NCBI GenBank assembly: GCA_003155135.1
Contig: PMFN01000030.1
Coordinates: forward strand, 86,476-150,475
Direction: 5' to 3'
From: Acidimicrobiaceae bacterium
Lineage (GTDB): Bacteria; Actinomycetota; Acidimicrobiia; Acidimicrobiales; RAAP-2
Length of the DNA: 64,000 bases
The notes beneath the pieces were generated by a model. That model had not been told where the DNA came from. It saw only the letters and a program-made list of their open reading frames with translations, and did no database searches. This document shows, piece by piece, positions 8,944-18,227 of this stretch (position 1 is the stretch's first letter; every line of letters begins with the position of its first letter). A program made the position numbers and the translations under genes.

Positions 8944-10572
8944 CTAGCTGACGGGCTTGCCACCCGAGCACCATGCGTTGTCCGGGACATTCACGCAGGG
9001 GTTCGGCATGGTGGGCAGGCTCTTCGGCACCGGATGCAGCACCACCGTGGTGCGCACCGGATAGTTCGCCCCCGCCGGACACGAGCCGAAGCCGGTATCG
9101 CACAGCGTTTGGGCCAGCAGGTCCGAGGGGACGTCGGCCGCCGCACGGTTGAGCCCGCAGGTGGGGTACTTCGTCTCGAGGTCGCTCGGGACCGAGCCGT
9201 TCGGGGCGACGTTGCCCATGAAGCAGTTGGAGGGCTGGTTGGGATTGAGGGCGATCTGGCCGTAGTCGGCGTTCGAGGGGTTCTTGAAGTACCCGTTGTT
9301 GTCGAATGTGTTGTCGGCCAGCCGGTCGTTCATCGGGTCGTAGACGCAGCCGAAGCCTGTGACCTCCACCCCACCCGTGCCGGTGCAGGACTGGTTGTAC
9401 TCCGGTGTCGAGGAGTCGGGATAGGGGATGAAGAGGATCCCCCACGCACCGTTGTCCTTGAACGTGTTGTGCATCACCGTGTCGTTGCGGCCTCCGGAGA
9501 GCGTCATCCCGGTGCCGGTCGGCCCTGCGGCGGCGTTTCCGGCCTCAGGTGCGTTCGGGTTGTTGTTGTCCTCGAAGGTGTTGTCCATGGCCACCCAGCA
9601 CGAGCGGGTGTGGGTGATGGGCGAGATGGCGTTGCCCGGGCAGTCGCCGTTCTGCGGAGCCGGGGGGTCGCCGTTGATCTGGGTGTTGGTGTCGAGGCCG
9701 TCCTGGTTGTTGTCGAACAGCGAGTCCTTGATGACGACCGCCCCGCCCGAGTTGGTCCCCGAGTAGCCCAGCGCGTTGTACTCCATCCAGGCCTTCGAGA
9801 TGGTGACGTCGCAGACCTGTTGGCAGGCGCCGACGTACATGCCCGAGTCGTTGAAGTTCGATGCGTAGATGTTGGACCATGAGGCACCGTCGCCTGCTGA
9901 GTCCGACGAGAAGATGCCGTATTCGGCCGCCGTCGACTCACCGCCGAAGTAGGTGGTCTCCGCAGTCAGGTAGCTGCCCTCGTAGCCGTGCAGGCCGATG
10001 GTCGCCGTGTCGGCGCCACCGTTCCACCAGATCTCATTGCCCGAGTCCTGGCTCCCCGACAGGTAGTTGCATGCCGTGAGGTTGTCGATGCTCACGTGGT
10101 TGGCCTTGTAGACAACGATCCCGTTGCGGCCAATGGCCTGGCCGTTCTGCACGACGCCGAACTGCTGGTCAGCCTGGTTCGTCGAGCACTCCGGCGCCCC
10201 CTGCTTGGTCCCGTCGACGACGGTCGTGTTGCGGTTCATGCCGCGGATGTGGAGGTTCGAGGTCTGGATCAGCACACCCCCGAAATGCCCGTGGTCGACC
10301 GACGCCGGCGTGCTGGTGAGGTCGGCGTCCTCCTTGTAGTCACCGGGCGCGACGAGGATCCAGTCGCCGGACTTCGCCGCGTTCACCGCGGACTGGATCG
10401 TCGTGAACCCGCCCTTGTGGCCGTGGAATGTCCCGACGAGGAGGACGTGCCCCGATGATGCGCCTGTCGCTGTCGACGACCCCGAGCTGCACGCGCTCAA
10501 CACCCCTGCGGCCAACAATCCTGCCCCGAGCGCGACCAAGCCGGTGCGCCCTCGATCTGCAATCGACCTCAT
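8944..10572 (-). CDS. Secreted lipoprotein with right-handed beta-helix (NosD/pectate-lyase-like repeats)
   Basis: This is a 542-residue lipoprotein. The signal peptide is RTGLVALGAGLLAAGVLSAC, with the lipobox LSAC at about residues 25-28. FTTIQSAVNAAKSGDWILVAPGDY is the classic entry of parallel beta-helix proteins. Many Asn-rich turns follow (DSLFDNNQDGLD, NTFEDNNNPN, NTFKDNGAWG). It contains several cysteine pairs. The role is unknown; surface polysaccharide binding or cleavage is possible. It lies downstream of the DyP peroxidase gene and in the same direction, with two G-tracts in between. Confidence 0.85.
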   Translation of the reverse strand: MRSIADRGRTGLVALGAGLLAAGVLSACSSGSSTATGASSGHVLLVGTFHGHKGGFTTIQSAVNAAKSGDWILVAPGDYKEDADLTSTPASVDHGHFGGVLIQTSNLHIRGMNRNTTVVDGTKQGAPECSTNQADQQFGVVQNGQAIGRNGIVVYKANHVSIDNLTACNYLSGSQDSGNEIWWNGGADTATIGLHGYEGSYLTAETTYFGGESTAAEYGIFSSDSAGDGASWSNIYASNFNDSGMYVGACQQVCDVTISKAWMEYNALGYSGTNSGGAVVIKDSLFDNNQDGLDTNTQINGDPPAPQNGDCPGNAISPITHTRSCWVAMDNTFEDNNNPNAPEAGNAAAGPTGTGMTLSGGRNDTVMHNTFKDNGAWGILFIPYPDSSTPEYNQSCTGTGGVEVTGFGCVYDPMNDRLADNTFDNNGYFKNPSNADYGQIALNPNQPSNCFMGNVAPNGSVPSDLETKYPTCGLNRAAADVPSDLLAQTLCDTGFGSCPAGANYPVRTTVVLHPVPKSLPTMPNPCVNVPDNAWCSGGKPVS

Positions 10573-10576
10573 TGTG

Positions 10577-10639
10577 CCCCCCCCCACCGGTTCAGCAGAG
10601 CCCGCTTCCCGGCGAGGTGAATGTAGCGCGACCCCCCCC
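10577..10639. repeat. Two homopolymeric C/G tracts upstream of the beta-helix lipoprotein
   Basis: A run of nine C (10577-10585) and one of eight C (10632-10639) lie in the 74-bp gap between the DyP gene and the lipoprotein gene. On the coding (minus) strand they read as G9 and G8. The G9 run sits 4 nt before the ATG, at the ribosome-binding position. Confidence 0.8.
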
Positions 10640-10646
10640 TTTCGGA

Positions 10647-11894
10647 CTAGCCGAGGACGACCTGGCCCCACCCCTCGCCGGGGGAGAGCCCCCGTGGGCA
10701 CGCGTAGACGCCGCTCGAGGTGTGCACGAGGTAACCGTGCAGCGCGTCGTTGGTGGCGAGACGGCGCTGGATGGCGGTGAACTGCAGGGCCGGGTCCTTC
10801 TGGAAGCAGATGAAGAAGAGCCCTGCATCGAGCTCTCCCGAGACGGGGTCGACGCCGTCGGCGAAGCCGTAGCCTCGCCGCAAGAGGCGCTGTCCGGCGT
10901 TGGCCAGCGGGCTCGCGACCCGGATGTGTGCCCCGTCGGGGATCAGGGGCAAGCCGTGGGCCCCGGTGGCGGACAGGTCGACGGGGTCGTGCTCGTGCCG
11001 GCCCCCCAACGGTGCACCCGAGCGCTTGAAGCGGCCGACCGCCGCCTCCTGCCCCCCGAGCGGCGTTGCCGCCCACAGCTCGAGCCGGGCCCTGATCCGG
11101 CGAGCGACCAGGTAGGTCCCCCCGACCATCCAGTGCGGCTCCCGCTCATCGTCGACCCAGACGAACTGCGCGATCTCGGCGGTGTCGCCAGCGAGAAGGT
11201 TGTCGGTTCCGTCCTTGAATCCCAAGAGGTTGCGCTTGGTCTCCTGAGCCGTGGTTGTGGACGACGTTCGACCGAAGCCGACCTGCAGGGCGCGCAACGC
11301 CAGCACGCCCTGGCCGAGGCGCGCCAGGTTGTGCACGGCATGGAACGCCACCTGCGCGTCGTCAGCGCAGGCCTGAATGCAGACGTCCCCGCCTGACCGG
11401 GTGGGATCGAGCTGGTCGCCGTCGAACGCCGGCAGATCGGCGAGGGAGACCGGTGCGGCCGTTCCCGACACCGCCGGCCGGCTGAACAGGGTGGGTCCCA
11501 CGCCGAAGGTGACGCTCAGGCGGCCCGGCCCGGCGTCGAGTGCCTCCCCGGTGTCCGCCGGTGGGTATGCGGGGCTCGCGTCGCCGGGGATCTGCTCCCC
11601 ACTGGCCATGCGCGCAGCTGCCTGACTCCAGGCGTCGAGGGTCGTCGAGAGCGCACTCCTCGAGCGGCTGGCGACGTCGAAGGTGGCGAAGACGAGGTGG
11701 TCCTGGGCGGCGGTGACGATGCCGGCCTGGTGGGTGCCGTAGAAGTCCACGACCCCGTTCCCGCCGGTGCCCACCGCGGCCCCCGCCGGGGAGGGGGACC
11801 CGACCTCGAGGGCACCGACGACGCCGAGCGATGCGAGGGCCGACGAGGCGAGCAGCTGGCGCCGGCTCAGGCGGAACGCATCGGGCTCTCTCAC
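10647..11894 (-). CDS. efeB: Tat-exported DyP-type heme peroxidase (EfeB-like)
   Basis: This dye-decolourising peroxidase has 415 residues. The N-terminus has a twin-arginine signal (LSRRQLLAS) and a hydrophobic stretch ending in SPAGAA, so it folds in the cytoplasm and is exported with heme. The distal-site motif GFKDGTDN is at about residues 225-232, where the Asp is catalytic. A later AHIRVASP segment is typical of DyP/EfeB proteins near the heme ligand. The GTG start overlaps the stop of the EfeO-like gene (GTGA). In EfeUOB systems EfeB aids iron recovery at the envelope; no EfeU permease is seen nearby. Confidence 0.9.
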   Translation of the reverse strand: MREPDAFRLSRRQLLASSALASLGVVGALEVGSPSPAGAAVGTGGNGVVDFYGTHQAGIVTAAQDHLVFATFDVASRSRSALSTTLDAWSQAAARMASGEQIPGDASPAYPPADTGEALDAGPGRLSVTFGVGPTLFSRPAVSGTAAPVSLADLPAFDGDQLDPTRSGGDVCIQACADDAQVAFHAVHNLARLGQGVLALRALQVGFGRTSSTTTAQETKRNLLGFKDGTDNLLAGDTAEIAQFVWVDDEREPHWMVGGTYLVARRIRARLELWAATPLGGQEAAVGRFKRSGAPLGGRHEHDPVDLSATGAHGLPLIPDGAHIRVASPLANAGQRLLRRGYGFADGVDPVSGELDAGLFFICFQKDPALQFTAIQRRLATNDALHGYLVHTSSGVYACPRGLSPGEGWGQVVLG

Positions 11895-12730
11895 TGGTAC
11901 TGGCCGCCCTGGCCGTACCCGGCGAGCCCACCGGACAGCTCGCCCAAAGCGCCGAGCGCCGCGTCGGCCGCACCCACGACCGCGGCGGGCGAGGTGGCAC
12001 CCCCGAGAGCCGACTCGAGGGCGGTGACCCGCTCGCCGGCGAGAGCCGTCGGGCCCGGCGAGATCATCGACCCGAGGAGTGCGAGGCCCTCGACGGTCGA
12101 GGCCACCGCGTCGGTGGTGACGACCAGGTCGCCTCTCGTGAGACCGTCGGGCGCCGGCGCGGTCAGGACCTGGGCCGCACTGGCCGCGACCCAGGCCAGC
12201 GCCCGCTGTGCCTCGAGCGCCACGTCTTGGGGGGTGAGAACGATCCTCGACAAGAGGAGCTCGGCGTCGCCCCCCTCGGTGGCGAGCTGGGCGGCGCCGG
12301 TGGTGTCGCTTTGGCCCGCAGCGAGCGACGCCCGCAGCTGCGCGATGCCTCCGTCAGTCAGCGACGAACCCATGTCGTTGGTCGGTGTCGTGAGGCCGCC
12401 CGGCCCGAGCACGACCTCGGCCCGGGCGACGTCGAAGGCCCGTTGGACCGACGTGAGATCTGCGAGGGCAGGCGCTGTCCGACCGGCAGCCAGGTCTTCG
12501 GCGAGCGACGACAGCGCGCTGTCGAGCGACTCTCCGGCCACCGCCATCTGGCTCCGAAAGGCGGTTGTGGCGTCCAGCGCCGCCGCCTGCTGTGCGGGCG
12601 ACGCCGTGCCGTCCGAGCGGTGCGGCCGGTGGTAGGAGGGGCCTGCGGTCGTGGAGGAGCAACCCGCCAGCAGGGCGACGGTGAGAATGAGGCCGCCGCA
12701 CACCGGTCGGGAGAGGCGAAGGGGCGACAC
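11891..12730 (-). CDS. EfeO/EfeM-like lipoprotein (degenerate imelysin-type)
   Basis: This is a predicted lipoprotein of 279 residues. The signal peptide CGGLILTVALLAGCSS ends in the lipobox LAGC. The rest is Ala-rich and helical, and its plan resembles the helical EfeO (imelysin/M75) domain. Evidence comes mainly from the coupling to efeB and the helical layout. The HxxE metal motif of M75 proteins was not found, so iron binding is doubtful. GTG 12730 is chosen because it directly precedes the signal peptide; longer starts run into the promoter of the carbonic anhydrase. Confidence 0.6.
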   Translation of the reverse strand: MSPLRLSRPVCGGLILTVALLAGCSSTTAGPSYHRPHRSDGTASPAQQAAALDATTAFRSQMAVAGESLDSALSSLAEDLAAGRTAPALADLTSVQRAFDVARAEVVLGPGGLTTPTNDMGSSLTDGGIAQLRASLAAGQSDTTGAAQLATEGGDAELLLSRIVLTPQDVALEAQRALAWVAASAAQVLTAPAPDGLTRGDLVVTTDAVASTVEGLALLGSMISPGPTALAGERVTALESALGGATSPAAVVGAADAALGALGELSGGLAGYGQGGQYQ

Positions 12731-12793
12731 GGCGCCTGATCCTACGGTCGCACCCGCATGGACCGCCGCCGGGCCGCACCCGAGTGCGTGCCC

Positions 12794-12822
12794 TTGACGG
12801 GCGCACGGGCGCGTCCTAAACA
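12794..12822 (+). promoter_or_regulatory. Sigma70-like promoter of the carbonic anhydrase gene
   Basis: TTGACG (12794-12799) and TAAACA (12817-12822) are separated by 17 bp, close to the housekeeping consensus. The predicted transcript start is about 53 nt before the ATG at 12882. The ribosome site AAAGGGG precedes that ATG. Confidence 0.65.
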
Positions 12823-12881
12823 TGACAAAACCGGTCAGAAAACAGGTGTATCGCACCAACTGAGCAGAAAGGGGATTACCC

Positions 12882-13460
12882 ATGACGATCCGAGACGAGG
12901 TCCTCGCCGCCAATGAGGACTATGCCGCCTCCTTTGGGCCGAAAGCAGATCTGGCCCTCCCGCCGGCCCGCCACTTCGCCATCCTCACGTGCATGGATGC
13001 ACGGCTCGATCCGGCGAAATACGCCGGGCTGAGCGAGGGGGACGCGCACGTCATCCGCAATGCCGGCGGCCGGGCCAGCGACGACGCCATCCGCTCCCTG
13101 GTCATCTCCTACAAGCTGCTCGGCACAGCTCAGTGGTTCGTCATCCACCACACCAACTGCGGCATGGAGTTCTTCACCGATGACGTGATCCGCGGGCTCT
13201 TGGCCAACAGCCTGGAAACAGCCGCACTCGGCCCCGATGGGTTCTACGACGTCGGTTCTGGGCCCGGGTCGGCGGAGGCGAACTACATCGACTGGCTCAC
13301 CATCTCGGACAACGCCCAGAGCGTGGTGGAGGACGTCGCGCGCATCCGTGCGCACCCGCTTGTCCCCGGTGGCATCCCGATCTACGGCTACATCTACGAC
13401 GTGACCAGCGGCCGGCTGATCGAGGTGTCCGAGGCCACGAAGGCCGGCCTGCCGACCTAA
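12882..13460 (+). CDS. Beta-class carbonic anhydrase
   Basis: This zinc enzyme interconverts CO2 and bicarbonate in the cytoplasm. It has 192 residues. The Zn ligands are visible: Cys37 in LTCMDAR (with Asp39 and Arg41 as the catalytic dyad), His90 and Cys93 in HHTNCGM. The length fits the short actinobacterial beta-CA type. It has its own promoter, diverges from the EfeO-like gene, and its TAA overlaps the stop of the convergent NUDIX gene by 3 bp. Confidence 0.93.
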   Translation: MTIRDEVLAANEDYAASFGPKADLALPPARHFAILTCMDARLDPAKYAGLSEGDAHVIRNAGGRASDDAIRSLVISYKLLGTAQWFVIHHTNCGMEFFTDDVIRGLLANSLETAALGPDGFYDVGSGPGSAEANYIDWLTISDNAQSVVEDVARIRAHPLVPGGIPIYGYIYDVTSGRLIEVSEATKAGLPT

Positions 13461-13942
13461 CGGCCGCCCGCCTCGGGGGCACGCCCGTCTTCGAGGTAGA
13501 CGCACTCGGTCGAGGCGAGGGCGGCGCGCACCCGGCGGCGGAGCGGCCCGCTCAACAGCTCGAAGGCCTTGGCCGGCTTGGCGAAGCGGTGCTCGGAGAG
13601 CTCCGCCTCTTGGAGGACGATCGCCGCGCGCGCTCGGCGGGGCAGCACGCCGCAGTCGAACAGGAAGCGCATGCCCCCGGCTCGGCCGGGCTTCGGGCGA
13701 AGGAAGTCGACGGCGGCGAGACGCCCATGGGTGACCCGGAGGCCCACCTCTTCGAGGACCTCTCGGCGGCACGCCTCCCAGGGCGTCTCACCGTCGGCCT
13801 CCATGATGCCGCCGGGGATCGTCCAGCCGGCCTTGTACGTCGGCTTGGCGATGAGGAGGCGACCAGCGCCGTCGAAGAGGAGAGCGCCCGACGAGGCAGG
13901 GATCCGGGGCAGCTCGAAGGGAAGCTCGTCGCTCGTGTCCAC
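13457..13942 (-). CDS. NUDIX hydrolase
   Basis: This is a small NUDIX pyrophosphohydrolase of about 161 residues. After [20 protein letters not shown] comes the NUDIX box, [25 protein letters not shown], which fits GX5EX7REUXEEXGU exactly. The GTG at 13942 gives a short sensible N-terminus. An ATG at 14020 is possible, but it overlaps the start codon of the divergent acyl-CoA dehydrogenase gene and would add unconserved residues. The substrate is unknown. Confidence 0.85.
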   Translation of the reverse strand: MDTSDELPFELPRIPASSGALLFDGAGRLLIAKPTYKAGWTIPGGIMEADGETPWEACRREVLEEVGLRVTHGRLAAVDFLRPKPGRAGGMRFLFDCGVLPRRARAAIVLQEAELSEHRFAKPAKAFELLSGPLRRRVRAALASTECVYLEDGRAPEAGGR

Positions 13943-14021
13943 GCCAGATGCTCGCACAGGCCGGGCCGGCCACCCGGCATCAGAGGTGACCTTGGCCCCT
14001 TCTCGTGGCGGGTCCGACATG

Positions 14022-15788
14022 ATGCCCTTGAGGGATGGAGCGTGGCGGGGAGCCCGCCGCCGGAGCAGGAGGTGCACCTTGTCGATCGGACAACCCGGCC
14101 GGGAGGACCTCCTCCGATGGAGGGGTGCTTCGCCGTCCAACTACTACGACGCCTCGCCCAACCTGGCCCGCGTGTTCGCCCTACGCGCCGGGCCCGCCCT
14201 CCTCGCGGCAACCGGGCCCAACCTCGGGCACTTCGGGCAGGTGGTGGCCGAGGAGGTTGAGCCCGCCGTCGCCATGGTGGAGCGCCACCGCGAGTTCCCC
14301 GCACACGTCAAGTACGACGCGCTCGGACAGCACCGCGAGTCGATCGAGTTTCACCCTGCGCACCTCGACGCCGGCCGGGCCATCTGGGCCTCGGGCATGC
14401 TCGCACTCCCCAACGACCGCGCCGGGGACTTCGAGATGGCGGGGCTCTTCTACCTGCTGTCCCACGTCGGCGAGGGTGGCCACGCCTGCCCGGTCGTCTG
14501 CACGGCCGGCCTTGCTCGGGCGCTCGGCCGGCGAGGGCCCGACGCGCTGGCCGAAAGGCACCTCGACGCACTGCGCGGCCGCGACTACCCCCGGAGCGCA
14601 CGCGGGTCGCAGTTCCTGACCGAGATCCAAGGTGGCTCCGACGTGGGCGCCAACGTCACGCGCGCGGTCCCCGATGTGACCGTCGACGGTGCGTGGCGCA
14701 TTACCGGGGAGAAGTGGTTCTGCTCGGTGGCCGATGCCCAGCTCTTCGCGGTGATGGCCAGACCGGAGGGCGGCGTGGCGGGGACCCGTGGCCTCGGCTT
14801 GTTCCTGGTACCGCGGAGCCTGGACGGGAGTGCGCCGAACGGGTTCGCGATCCGTCGGCTGAAGGACAAGCTCGGCACCCGCTCCATGGCGTCGGCGGAG
14901 ATCGACTTCGACGCGGCGCTGGGTTGGCCGATCGGGACCGTGGAGGAGGGCTTCCACATCGCCGTGCAGGACCTGCTCAACACCTCGAGGTGGTTGAACG
15001 CGCTCGGGTCGACGGGGATCATGCGGCGGGCCTTCCTCGAGGCCTCGTCCTTCGCCCGGCACCGACTCGCCTTCGGCCGCCCGATCGACTCCTTCCCACT
15101 CGTGAGGGAGCAGCTGGCGGTCATGAAGTCCGAGGAGTACGCCGCCCTGAGCTCGACGATGGTGTTGACCGCACTCCTCGGGCGACTCGACGAGAGCGTG
15201 GCCGACGAGAGCGAGGAGCGCTTCTACCGCTTCTTGGTCAACGCCAACAAGTACCTGACCTCGATTAGCGCCACCGACGTCGCGCGCCGGGGCATCGAGG
15301 TCCTCGGGGGCAACGGGACGATCGAGGACTTCTCCCCGATGCCTCGCCTTTACCGCGACGCCATGGTCTACGAGAGCTGGGAGGGGACGCACAACGTGCT
15401 CTGCGCCCAGGTCCAGCGCGACTGCGTCCGTCTCGGCCTGCTCGACGACGTGCTCGTCTGGGTGCGAAAGGAGCTGGCCACCGCCGGGGCCGGAGCCGAT
15501 GCGGGCCTGGTCGCCGACGCGCTGGACCGGCTCGAGCCACGGCTGCAGCGCTCGCTTCGTGACGCAGGGTCAGGAGCGGCCCACTTCCGGCGCCAGCTCG
15601 ACGCGCTCGTCCGGGCCATCCAGGCGGCCTCCTTGCTGCACGAGGCCGCCGGCGAGGAGCCGGCGACCGGTAAGGCGGCAGCGGCCGCCCTCTTCGTGCG
15701 GCGCCATCTGGCGCCGGGCTATGTGCCTGATGACGACCCCAGCTGGGGTGACCGCATCGATGCGGTCGTGGCCGGCGACGCCGGATGA
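14022..15788 (+). CDS. Acyl-CoA dehydrogenase (AidB-like, large form)
   Basis: This FAD-dependent dehydrogenase has 588 residues, longer than the roughly 380 of short-chain enzymes and in line with the AidB/ACAD-extended branch. FLTEIQGGSDVGAN is the flavin/substrate loop, ITGEKWFCS follows, and the C-terminal part holds RGIEVLGGNGTIEDFSPMPRLYRDA and YESWEGTHNVL, typical of the AidB branch. The last 150 residues form the extra helical domain. ATG 14019 or 14022 can serve as the start. It stands alone, divergent from the NUDIX gene. The substrate is unknown; fatty or branched acyl-CoA is most likely. Confidence 0.9.
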   Translation: MPLRDGAWRGARRRSRRCTLSIGQPGREDLLRWRGASPSNYYDASPNLARVFALRAGPALLAATGPNLGHFGQVVAEEVEPAVAMVERHREFPAHVKYDALGQHRESIEFHPAHLDAGRAIWASGMLALPNDRAGDFEMAGLFYLLSHVGEGGHACPVVCTAGLARALGRRGPDALAERHLDALRGRDYPRSARGSQFLTEIQGGSDVGANVTRAVPDVTVDGAWRITGEKWFCSVADAQLFAVMARPEGGVAGTRGLGLFLVPRSLDGSAPNGFAIRRLKDKLGTRSMASAEIDFDAALGWPIGTVEEGFHIAVQDLLNTSRWLNALGSTGIMRRAFLEASSFARHRLAFGRPIDSFPLVREQLAVMKSEEYAALSSTMVLTALLGRLDESVADESEERFYRFLVNANKYLTSISATDVARRGIEVLGGNGTIEDFSPMPRLYRDAMVYESWEGTHNVLCAQVQRDCVRLGLLDDVLVWVRKELATAGAGADAGLVADALDRLEPRLQRSLRDAGSGAAHFRRQLDALVRAIQAASLLHEAAGEEPATGKAAAAALFVRRHLAPGYVPDDDPSWGDRIDAVVAGDAG

Positions 15789-15822
15789 GCCGTGTCGCCG
15801 GCGCGCGGGCGCCGACGCAGCC

Positions 15823-17217
15823 TCAGTCGCCCGGGCTCTCGGCCGCCCCTCCGGCGACCGCTCCTCCGGCGATGGCCCCGACGAGCTGGGCGTGGTCCCG
15901 CTCGTTCTGCTCGGCGTAGCGGCGGGCGAACCGGCCGAGAGCGTCGGTGAACTTCCCGCCCTTGCCGATGTAGCCGCTAATGGCCTGGGGATCGCCCGTA
16001 CGGGCGTGGGCCCGGGCCAGCGACTCGCCGCACGCGGTGGCGAACTCGACGAGGCGTGGGCCGACCAGCTCGATGCTCGGGATGATCTTCATGTCGCGGA
16101 ACTGGCGCACGTAGTAGTCGTGGCCCCCGTAGGTGCTCCAGCCCACGAAGATGTCGGTGGCGGACTGCAGCAGTCGCTTGCCGTGGACCACGCGCGCGCC
16201 ATGGTTGTCGTAGCGGCTCGGGCGCGTGTGGCGCTCGTAGACTGATTCACCGGCTTGTTTCACCTGAAGGAAGAGGGGGTCCGCGCCTGTTCGGCCCTCG
16301 AGGAGCACCAGGTACACCCGCATGCCGACGCTGCCGACACCCACAACCTGCCGGACGGTGTCGACCTCGGTGAAGCGGTCGAAGAGGTGGCGCCGGTCCT
16401 CTTGGAGGGTCAAGCGGTACTGGGCGAGGAGGTGGTCGACGAGCTCATCCTGCTCGTCGTCGTCGATCGTCACGCGGATCGGGGGGTCCTCGGTGATGCG
16501 CGGCCTTCCGTGGGCCATGGCCGTGAGCTTCGTGAAGGCGTGGCGGCTGGTCCGGCGCTTCTTCTTCCTCTCGATGTACACCGACACGCGGCCCTGGTCG
16601 GCGGGTTCGAAGTAGTCGATCAATTTGTCGACGTGCATGCCGTCGTACCAGATGTCGAGCTCGGGCGTCTCGGCGTAGCGCCCCATGCGTGTGGCGTAGG
16701 ACTCGACGGCCGCGGTCACCGCCAGCGCGGCCCGCTTGGGCTTGATGCCGTCCTGGCGGGCGGCCACGACCAGGCTGGCGGCCAGCCGCTTCACGTCCCA
16801 CTCGAACGGGCCGGGCAATGTCTCGTCGAAGTCGCGCAAGTCGAACGAGAGGTTCCGCTCCGGGGTGGCCCACAGGCCGAAGTTGAGGACGTGCGCGTCG
16901 CCGCAGAGCTGCACCTCGAGCCCGCTGTCGGGCACCGAGGCGAGGTCGGCGGCCATGACGGCGGCCGCCCCTCGGTAGTAGTTCCACGGCGACAACGCCA
17001 TGCGCTCGTGTCGGATGGGCAGCAGCTCGGGGACCCTGATGGCGTTCTGGGCGAGGAGCGTCTCGAGCGCATCGTGACCTCGGTCACCCTCGTCCCACTC
17101 GCCCAGCTGCTCCAGCGGGGCATGGGCGCGAGCCTGCCTCCCGCTCGCTCGGCGCTCCGTGCTCGTCGCGGCGAGGTCGTGGTGCCCGCCGGGGCGTTCC
17201 TGAGCGGGCTCGTGCAT
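15823..17217 (-). CDS. DUF2252 family protein (copy 2)
   Basis: This is the second DUF2252 protein in the window, 464 residues. It carries the same landmarks as copy 1: YYRGAAAVMAADLAS, CGDAHVLNFGLWATPERNLS, RDFDETLPGPFEWDVKRL and VVGVGSVGMRVYLVLL. The ATG at 17217 follows GGAGG at good spacing; longer frames run through the promoter. The family's role is unknown. The phosphotransferase-like motifs hint at a kinase fold, which is inference. Confidence 0.88.
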   Translation of the reverse strand: MHEPAQERPGGHHDLAATSTERRASGRQARAHAPLEQLGEWDEGDRGHDALETLLAQNAIRVPELLPIRHERMALSPWNYYRGAAAVMAADLASVPDSGLEVQLCGDAHVLNFGLWATPERNLSFDLRDFDETLPGPFEWDVKRLAASLVVAARQDGIKPKRAALAVTAAVESYATRMGRYAETPELDIWYDGMHVDKLIDYFEPADQGRVSVYIERKKKRRTSRHAFTKLTAMAHGRPRITEDPPIRVTIDDDEQDELVDHLLAQYRLTLQEDRRHLFDRFTEVDTVRQVVGVGSVGMRVYLVLLEGRTGADPLFLQVKQAGESVYERHTRPSRYDNHGARVVHGKRLLQSATDIFVGWSTYGGHDYYVRQFRDMKIIPSIELVGPRLVEFATACGESLARAHARTGDPQAISGYIGKGGKFTDALGRFARRYAEQNERDHAQLVGAIAGGAVAGGAAESPGD

Positions 17218-17302
17218 CGTCGTCGCCTCCGGCGTTGTGGGCAGCCGAGGAAGGGGCTGCGGATCAGATGACGTGAGCCTACGGCGACGGCACCTTCCGG
17301 CC

Positions 17303-17332
17303 GCGGCGGTGCGGCGGTGCGGCGGTGCGGCG
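17303..17332. repeat. 8-bp tandem repeat GCGGCGGT
   Basis: The octamer GCGGCGGT occurs 3.75 times head to tail in the gap between the divergent DUF2252 and alpha/beta-hydrolase genes. It is not coding. It may be a slippage-prone spacer in the promoter region. Confidence 0.8.
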
Positions 17333-17405
17333 TTAGCGTGACCGCCGGGCCCACTCGACCGGCGGAGGCTCGCCTGAACGGGCCCAACAGGCGACAGGAG
17401 GCCCC

Positions 17406-18194
17406 ATGCCAACGGTGCACCATGACGGAGCCGACCTTTTCTACGTTGTGGAGGGCACCGGCCCCCCGCTCCTGCTCATCATGGGCCTCGGCTACCCGAG
17501 CGACGTCTGGTGGCGGGTGCTGCCGTGGCTGACCCCCCACTTCACCACCATCCGCTTCGACAACCGGGGGGTCGGCCGGACCGGCCCGGGCGCCGAGCCG
17601 CCCTATACCGTCGAGCGGATGTCGGGCGACGCGCTGTGCGTGCTCGGGGCCGCCGGATTCGAGCACGCCACGGTCTTCGGGGTCTCGATGGGCGGCACCA
17701 TCGCCCAGGAGCTCGCCTTGCGCCGCCCGGAGGTGGTGGACCGGCTCCTCCTCGGCTGCACCCACCCGGGGGGCACCGACGTCGTGATCGACGAGGAGGC
17801 AATGGCCCTCGTGCGCAGCCGGGGCGCCATGACGCCCGACGAGGCGGCCGAGGCGGCCGTGGACTTCGTCTACGCCCCCGGCACGTCGCGCGCGGACATC
17901 GATGCTGACCTGGCGGTGCGCGCCGCGAACCCGACCGACCCCGCCGGCTACGCGGCCCAGGCCCAAGGCTCGCTCGAATGGGCTGGATCGATGAGTCGTC
18001 TGGGCCGCCTGGCGGCGCCCACACTCCTCGTCCACGGAGAGGTCGACCGCCTGGTGCCGGCCGAGAACTCCTGCCGCATGGCAGCCGTGATCCCAGGCGC
18101 GCGCCTCGAGGTCATCCCCGACGCCAGCCACATCTTCTGGACCGACCAGCCACAGGCGGCGCGCGAGGCCATCGAGTCGTTCCTGCTCGACTAG
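17406..18194 (+). CDS. Alpha/beta-fold hydrolase
   Basis: This serine hydrolase has 262 residues. Its N-terminus, GTGPPLLLIMGLGYPSDVW, holds the oxyanion loop. The nucleophile elbow is GVSMGG (Ser near residue 97). VHGEVDRLVPAEN carries the acid residue and DASHIFW the histidine. The layout matches the 3-oxoadipate enol-lactonase/haloperoxidase-like branch. GGAGG precedes the ATG. It stands by itself upstream of the potassium channel gene, and its substrate is unknown. Confidence 0.88.
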   Translation: MPTVHHDGADLFYVVEGTGPPLLLIMGLGYPSDVWWRVLPWLTPHFTTIRFDNRGVGRTGPGAEPPYTVERMSGDALCVLGAAGFEHATVFGVSMGGTIAQELALRRPEVVDRLLLGCTHPGGTDVVIDEEAMALVRSRGAMTPDEAAEAAVDFVYAPGTSRADIDADLAVRAANPTDPAGYAAQAQGSLEWAGSMSRLGRLAAPTLLVHGEVDRLVPAENSCRMAAVIPGARLEVIPDASHIFWTDQPQAAREAIESFLLD

Positions 18195-18227
18195 CGCGGA
18201 TCACGGGGACCGCGCGGGGCTCCAGGC

